Assembly: GCA_910584835.1 (NCBI GenBank)
Contig: CAJUEG010000063.1
Location: forward strand, 1-15,417
Source of the DNA: an uncultured Oscillospiraceae bacterium
GTDB lineage: Bacteria > Bacillota > Clostridia > Oscillospirales > Oscillospiraceae
DNA length: 15,417 nt
Direction: 5' to 3'
The translations under genes were made by a program, and so were the position numbers. How positions within the stretch are numbered: position 1 is the first letter of the stretch; every line of letters starts with the position of its first letter. Positions 12,075-15,417 of this stretch are shown here, in pieces. Below the pieces are notes generated by a model. It was not told where the DNA came from, did no database searches, and saw only the letters and a program-made list of their open reading frames with translations.

Positions 12075-14462
12075 TCAACCCATGGTCTGCTCCTCGTGAT
12101 CGTCCGGCTTGTGGCCCATGGCGATCTTCTTCTCCCGGATTTTCCTTCTGAGCTTGCTGTCCACCGCCACCCGTATCCCGGCCGCAGGCTGGGAGCGCTG
12201 ATCCTGGAAGATGCGGCCCATGTGGTAGAGGAGTGAGGCGGTGGACGAAAAAATGGAACTGTACACGTGGTTCAGATAATATTGGGCGTACTGGTTACCC
12301 TGCTGGGCGGACAGCCCCAGCCAGTGGACGGCCTGTCCCTGATCCTGGGGGATGTCCCCGCCCAGCAGATACGCCTTGCCCAGCGTGTATTGGGCAAACT
12401 GATTTCCATCCTCCGCGCACTCCATGAGCAGTTCCAGCGCCCGATCCACATCCTTGGGCACTGTTTCGGTGCCGAGGAGCAGGAGCTTACCCAGCTGATA
12501 CTTTGCCATCGCGTTGCCGCGCTCGACGGCCTTCTCCAGCCAGGGTAGCGCCGCCGTCTCATCCCGCTCCGTGCCCACCCCGTGGAGGAGCATCCAGCCG
12601 ATGCGGTACTGGAGCCTGTCGTCCGGGGATCTGCCCGCCATGATCTGAAACCCGGTGAACGCCTGCCGGAAATACAGGGAGGCGCGTTCTTCATCCGCCT
12701 CGCAGCCCATCCCATCCCGGTACAGCTTACCCATCTCGTAGGCGGCATAGGGGAAGGTGACCGCTTTGGCGTACAGTTCCCGTGCTGCGGCATAGTCCCG
12801 TTCTACACCTTTGCCGTCCCGATACAGCCCGGCCAGGGTGTACTGGGCGTACTTGTACCCGGCGTCCGCGGATTTCTCCAGCCACCGGGCGGCCTCCTCA
12901 TAGTCCTGTTCCGTGCCCAGCCCTGCGGCGTACAGCTTGCCGATGCGGTACTGGGTGCAGCGATCCGGCGCGGCATTTTCCGCTGAGAGAAACGTAGCCA
13001 GCGCCTTGGTATACCATTCTTGTGCCAGCTCTGGATCAGGTTCCCGGCCCAAGCCTTCGGCACACATCCGGCCCAGGTCGGCCATGGCCAGAGCATTCCC
13101 GGCATCGGCCTCCTGGGTGAGCAGATCAAACGCCGCCGTAAAATCTGGAGGGCTTTCTTCATCGCCGTACAGCAGCTGACGGGCGGTGCGGTAGCTGCGC
13201 GTCCATCGGGCGTGGGGAGAAACCTCCCCAGTACCGGTGGGCGCGTCCATGGCTGCATCATCGAGCGGCTCAACCACAGGCCCATCATCGGTCAGTTCTT
13301 CCACAGACTCAACCTGATCAGCGAGATTGGGTGGGGGCATATCACCCAGCCGCACCGCCTCCTTGATGACAATATTTTTGATCCGTTTGAACGCCTTTTG
13401 CCGAATCAGCGGTTCACGCGGCGGCAGGTCGTCCTTGTATGTCCGCAGCACTTCCTCCCGCTCCTGGTACCACAGGTCATAAGCGGCGGCGATGTGTGGA
13501 TCCTTCTCCAGCTCGGTCACGATTTCATCAACCAGTGATTTCACCGCTGGTGGCAGGTAGCCGTACTGCTTCTTCCCGGAGCAGTGCTGGAGACGCTGGG
13601 CCAGCTCCACCATAAGCTGCTGGATGCGCTGGTTCTCCAGCGTCCCAGTCTGCATCTCGGTGACGAGCTGCGCCATGACCTCCCCGGCGTCCTCGGTGAG
13701 TTCATCCCGCCGCTGGGTCTGCCGCTGGTAGATGGCATAAAGGTCTTGCTGAAAAATCTCCTTCGCCAGCATGGACTTGATGTCCGCGATCCCCCGCTTG
13801 GTGAGGAAGCCGGATTTACCATCGGCGCTGTAGCACACCATGTGGACGTGAGGGTGATGGCCCTCGTCATGAAAGGCGGCATACCAGCGAAATTGATCCA
13901 ACGGAATGTCCATAGCCTTGGCTATCTCCGGCGCCGAGCGAGTGATCAGCTCTTTCCAATTCTGCGCGTTGTCATAGCCCAGCCGTGCGGCGTCCTCCCG
14001 CCGCAGGGAGATGATGGGCAGCCACACCACGCCGGGGTGGTGCGCCACCTCGTCCGCCACCTGGGACAGCACCAACGGACCGTCATCGGCAGTGAACAGA
14101 CCATGGGTGCCCAGCTTCTGGACGCGGGGACGGCTGGCGATGTAGTCCACGTAATTTTCACGCTGGGCGATGCTTTCATAATTGTCCTCGATGGTGCGGG
14201 TGATGAACTCCGAGGCGTTTCCCCGGGTGGGCGCGGCCTGGTAGTCCTCGTACTCGAACAGCCCGCGGCTGGACGGGAATTCCCGGAGGAGCTGCTCCAC
14301 CAGCTTGGCCTGTTTGTCCGTGGCGGGGAGCAAAGCTTTGCCGGGATCAATGCGTTCCACCCCCTCCCGGGTGGACACATACTTGACGTAGTTGCCCAGG
14401 TGGGTGGCGGCCTTCTCGCCGCCGCCCCTGATGTGCGGGCACTTGAAAATGACGCGCGGCAT
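12075..14462 (-). CDS. MobP-type relaxase with C-terminal Sel1 repeats
   Basis: Nicks oriT, stays covalently bound to the 5' end and leads the strand into the recipient. Length 795 residues; the ATG at 14462 is 8 bases after GGGAGG (an in-frame GTG at 14471 is less well placed). Relaxase domain: about residues 1-250, with candidate nucleophile Tyr25 or Tyr28 in NYVKYVSTREGV and the three-histidine metal site in HHPHVHMV (202-209), matching the MobP (MobP3-like) group. Residues about 250-380 are helical and charged, and 380-420 an acidic linker. From about 455 to 735 about seven Sel1-type TPR repeats follow (patterns such as YRIGKLYAAGLGTEQDYEEA), which usually mediate protein contacts. The end is basic (about 768-785). 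It lies downstream of the RHH accessory gene and its repeat-rich region. Such relaxase-Sel1 fusions are, as far as I know, common in gut Firmicutes elements. Confidence 0.92.
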   Translation of the reverse strand: MPRVIFKCPHIRGGGEKAATHLGNYVKYVSTREGVERIDPGKALLPATDKQAKLVEQLLREFPSSRGLFEYEDYQAAPTRGNASEFITRTIEDNYESIAQRENYVDYIASRPRVQKLGTHGLFTADDGPLVLSQVADEVAHHPGVVWLPIISLRREDAARLGYDNAQNWKELITRSAPEIAKAMDIPLDQFRWYAAFHDEGHHPHVHMVCYSADGKSGFLTKRGIADIKSMLAKEIFQQDLYAIYQRQTQRRDELTEDAGEVMAQLVTEMQTGTLENQRIQQLMVELAQRLQHCSGKKQYGYLPPAVKSLVDEIVTELEKDPHIAAAYDLWYQEREEVLRTYKDDLPPREPLIRQKAFKRIKNIVIKEAVRLGDMPPPNLADQVESVEELTDDGPVVEPLDDAAMDAPTGTGEVSPHARWTRSYRTARQLLYGDEESPPDFTAAFDLLTQEADAGNALAMADLGRMCAEGLGREPDPELAQEWYTKALATFLSAENAAPDRCTQYRIGKLYAAGLGTEQDYEEAARWLEKSADAGYKYAQYTLAGLYRDGKGVERDYAAARELYAKAVTFPYAAYEMGKLYRDGMGCEADEERASLYFRQAFTGFQIMAGRSPDDRLQYRIGWMLLHGVGTERDETAALPWLEKAVERGNAMAKYQLGKLLLLGTETVPKDVDRALELLMECAEDGNQFAQYTLGKAYLLGGDIPQDQGQAVHWLGLSAQQGNQYAQYYLNHVYSSIFSSTASLLYHMGRIFQDQRSQPAAGIRVAVDSKLRRKIREKKIAMGHKPDDHEEQTMG

Positions 14463-14525
14463 AGACAGCACCTCCCACGTTTTTGTTATCCTCCTGAATT
14501 AAAAAATCCTTAGAGAGAATACCTT

Positions 14526-14577
14526 CGGGGCAGTCCACCATGAACCGACACTCGGTTCACGTCGGGGCAAAGTCCAC
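14526..14577. repeat. Direct repeats flanking a perfect inverted repeat; second oriT/protein-binding candidate
   Basis: CGGGGCAGTCCAC (14526-14538) and CGGGGCAAAGTCCAC (14563-14577) are direct repeats differing by two inserted A. Between them lies TGAACCGA-CAC-TCGGTTCA (14541-14559), a perfect 8-bp inverted repeat. The same TGAACCGAC 9-mer recurs at 15303-15311. The position right before the relaxase gene fits an oriT half or a binding site for the RHH accessory protein. Confidence 0.5.
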
Positions 14578-14580
14578 TCC

Positions 14581-14609
14581 ACGGGGAACGCCCGTTGGGC
14601 ATTCCCCGT
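14581..14609 (-). repeat. Strong stem-loop (13-bp stem) between RHH and relaxase genes
   Basis: ACGGGGAACGCCC (14581-14593) pairs with GGGCATTCCCCGT (14597-14609) around a GTT loop. On the plus strand one position is an A-C mismatch; on the minus strand, the transcribed sense of the transfer genes, it becomes a G-U (G-T) wobble, so the stem is continuous only on that strand. No T-run follows, so it is not a typical terminator. Confidence 0.6.
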
Positions 14610-14631
14610 TGCGTTCCCTTGCCCCTCCTCT

Positions 14632-14662
14632 CCCCACAAAGCCAGAGGACGGCTTTGCGGGG
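14632..14662 (-). repeat. Strong stem-loop (12-bp stem) after the RHH gene
   Basis: Positions 14632-14643 pair with 14651-14662 around a 7-base loop; on the minus strand the arms are CCCCGCAAAGCC and GGCTTTGTGGGG. As in the neighbouring hairpin, the only non-Watson-Crick pair is a wobble on the minus strand and a mismatch on the plus strand. It could be a processing or attenuation hairpin in the transfer mRNA, or a folded single-strand DNA element. The rest of the 14463-14714 gap shows only a small GGGC-N6-GCCC dyad (14672-14685) and the relaxase ribosome binding site. Confidence 0.55.
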
Positions 14663-14714
14663 GCCCCGTTTGGGCATAAAAGCCCCTTGGCGGACAATCA
14701 AACTTTTTGCACGG

Positions 14715-15119
14715 TCATTTGCTCTCGTGCTTTTCCAGCGTGTCCTTGAACGTGATGCTGCCGTTGGTCTTTTTCACCTCCTGCACACACTGCCAGCGCA
14801 GCGCGTCCAGCTGGCTGGCATCGATCTCCAGTCCCGCCGCCAGCACGTGCATCATCATGCTGATCTCCACCGTCAGCTTGAACAGCAGCCGGGCGATGCG
14901 GTTTTCACTGCCCTGCACCGTGGAGCGCAGGGCGGCCACCAGCGCGGAGGGCAGAAACCTGGAGCTGTCCTCTGCGGCCAGATGCTCCACATAAAAATGG
15001 ATGGCTTTCTCAATGAACTCGTTCTGGCTCTGGCAGTTGTCCCTGCCGTACCATTGGCGAACCAGCTCCTGTGTTTCCGGCTTGATCCGCATGGCGAACT
15101 TCACTTTTTCTCTTGGCAT
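14715..15119 (-). CDS. Ribbon-helix-helix mobilisation accessory protein
   Basis: Likely DNA-binding relaxosome accessory and autoregulator, 134 residues. The ATG at 15119 follows AAGGAGGAAATT, an excellent ribosome binding site. Residues 1-50 fit a ribbon-helix-helix fold: a short basic strand (VKFAMRIKPE), helix (ETQELVRQWYG), turn, and second helix (SQNEFIEKAIHFYVEHLA). The rest is helical (ALVAALRSTVQGSENRIARLLFKLTVEISMMMHVLAAG), probably for oligomerisation or contact with the relaxase. It is first in the leftward series and lies between two repeat-rich stretches that share a TGAACCGAC motif, a plausible binding site. RHH proteins in this position (MobC/TraY/Arc-like) bring the relaxase to oriT in known systems; the role here is inferred. 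Confidence 0.82.
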   Translation of the reverse strand: MPREKVKFAMRIKPETQELVRQWYGRDNCQSQNEFIEKAIHFYVEHLAAEDSSRFLPSALVAALRSTVQGSENRIARLLFKLTVEISMMMHVLAAGLEIDASQLDALRWQCVQEVKKTNGSITFKDTLEKHESK

Positions 15120-15185
15120 AATTTCCTCCTTACAGTGTCATACAACCGGGATATTTTGGCGTTTTCGGGGCTGTATCCCCACCAT

Positions 15186-15323
15186 GATCCCCGCACAAAG
15201 CGGCTTGCGGCGGTGCTTTGAGGGTTAAGAGACCCCCGATGTGAGCCCAGGGGCCCCAATGCGATCCCCGCATATGGGGTCGTTCGAAAGTCCGAAAGCC
15301 CTTGAACCGACCCGCGTTGCGGG
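15186..15323. repeat. Repeat-rich non-coding region upstream of the RHH gene
   Basis: This part of the 298-base gene-free right end contains GATCCCCGCA twice (15186-15195 and 15263-15272); an inverted repeat GGGTCGTTC (15277-15285) / GAACCGACCC (15304-15313) with one bulged base; TGAACCGAC (15303-15311), shared with the stretch before the relaxase; and a tight CCCGC-GTT-GCGGG hairpin (15311-15323). I see no convincing promoter for the RHH gene, although one should lie here or to the right. The density of repeats fits a relaxosome assembly region. Confidence 0.5.
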
Positions 15324-15335
15324 GCGGTGTGGCTT

Positions 15336-15363
15336 GGCCGGGGAGCGCACTTGACCCCCGGCC
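15336..15363 (-). other. Candidate oriT nic region
   Basis: GGCCGGGG (15336-15343) and CCCCGGCC (15356-15363) are perfect 8-bp arms around a 12-base loop. On the minus strand the loop reads GTCAAGTGCGCT, with AAGTGCGC at 15352-15345. From memory, nic cores of the RSF1010/R1162 and staphylococcal pSK41 type contain TAAGTGCGC followed by CCT, so the resemblance is close, including the C-rich run after it. The location upstream of RHH and relaxase genes and next to many repeats supports the call. The exact nick site is not assigned. Confidence 0.55.
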
Positions 15364-15417
15364 TTTATCCAGCAGAAAAATCGAACGTCTGGATTGCCCT
15401 GGCGGCCCCGCCTGCAT

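Larger units (their letters stand above)
8124..15417 (-). mobile_element. Part of an integrative conjugative or mobilisable element (transfer module)
   Basis: Accessory protein, relaxase, DUF3991/Toprim protein, coupling protein and wHTH protein occur in one leftward series with repeat-rich non-coding stretches on the right, and a formate/nitrite-type channel gene inserted on the other strand. This is the DNA-processing half of a conjugative element. The mating-channel genes (VirB4, VirB6 and others), integrase and attachment sites are not in the window, so it may be a fragment of a full ICE or a mobilisable element using another's channel. The left limit is placed at the convergent junction 8109-8123 because gene content and GC richness change there, not because an end sequence is seen. 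Confidence 0.65.

Noticed and set aside
13584..14513. 309-codon plus-strand frame
   Set aside because: Antisense shadow of the relaxase N-terminal domain, no ribosome binding site and no domain.
14510..14701. 63-codon minus-strand frame between RHH and relaxase genes
   Set aside because: It is made of the stem-loop and direct-repeat DNA, lacks a ribosome binding site, and shows no protein domain. The sequence is better explained by DNA/RNA structure.
15130..15417. Open frame of 95 codons on the minus strand at the right edge
   Set aside because: It has no ribosome binding site, a Pro/Gly/Arg-rich composition without any domain, and covers the repeat-rich, oriT-like DNA; best read as non-coding.

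Overview
The window looks like DNA of a gut-type Clostridia (Firmicutes). The reasons are strong AGGAGG-type ribosome binding sites, lipoprotein-type solute-binding proteins, TTG and GTG starts, and a set of transfer genes in the style of clostridial conjugative elements. This taxonomic placement is inference; no rRNA or other marker is present.

Left part (1-8108), moderate GC. A leftward operon starts at a good sigma-A promoter (5557-5585). It runs: solute-binding lipoprotein A (4066-5499), SurE-type nucleotidase (3396-4061), solute-binding lipoprotein B (2245-3381), ABC ATPase (1141-2223), and a fused ABC permease that leaves the window (1-1108). The two binding proteins are visibly paralogous. 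The layout matches AfuABC/FbpABC-type importers. With a phosphatase inside the operon and a LacI-type regulator beside it, import of a phosphorylated organic compound (sugar phosphate or nucleotide) followed by dephosphorylation is my favoured reading, but it is not proven. Divergent from this operon is a 728-residue regulator (5922-8108): a complete LacI repressor (HTH plus LacI-type sensor) fused to a second, full-size extracellular-type solute-binding domain with no signal peptide. The 422-base divergent region carries six copies of a degenerate 12-bp dyad, TGtnaCGTnnCA. One overlaps the -35 box of the operon promoter, and one lies just after the regulator's own -10 box.

Right part (8124-15417), clearly GC-richer. 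This is a conjugation/mobilisation module transcribed leftward: ribbon-helix-helix accessory protein (14715-15119), MobP-type relaxase with a Sel1-repeat tail (12075-14462), DUF3991/Toprim protein (10255-11178), VirD4/TraG coupling protein (8386-10239) and a small winged-helix protein (8124-8381). A formate/nitrite-type channel gene (11253-12071) sits on the opposite strand between the relaxase and the DUF3991 gene, with only 3 bases between its stop and the relaxase stop. Two non-coding stretches (14463-14714 and 15120-15417) are packed with inverted and direct repeats. The right one holds AAGTGCGC on the minus strand in the loop of an 8-bp perfect stem, resembling known nic regions, and is the best oriT candidate.

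The transporter cluster and the transfer module meet tail-to-tail with 15 bases between stop codons (8109-8123). No T4SS ATPase, integrase, att site, tRNA, rRNA or CRISPR array is visible, so it cannot be said whether the transporter cluster is cargo of the element or flanking chromosome.
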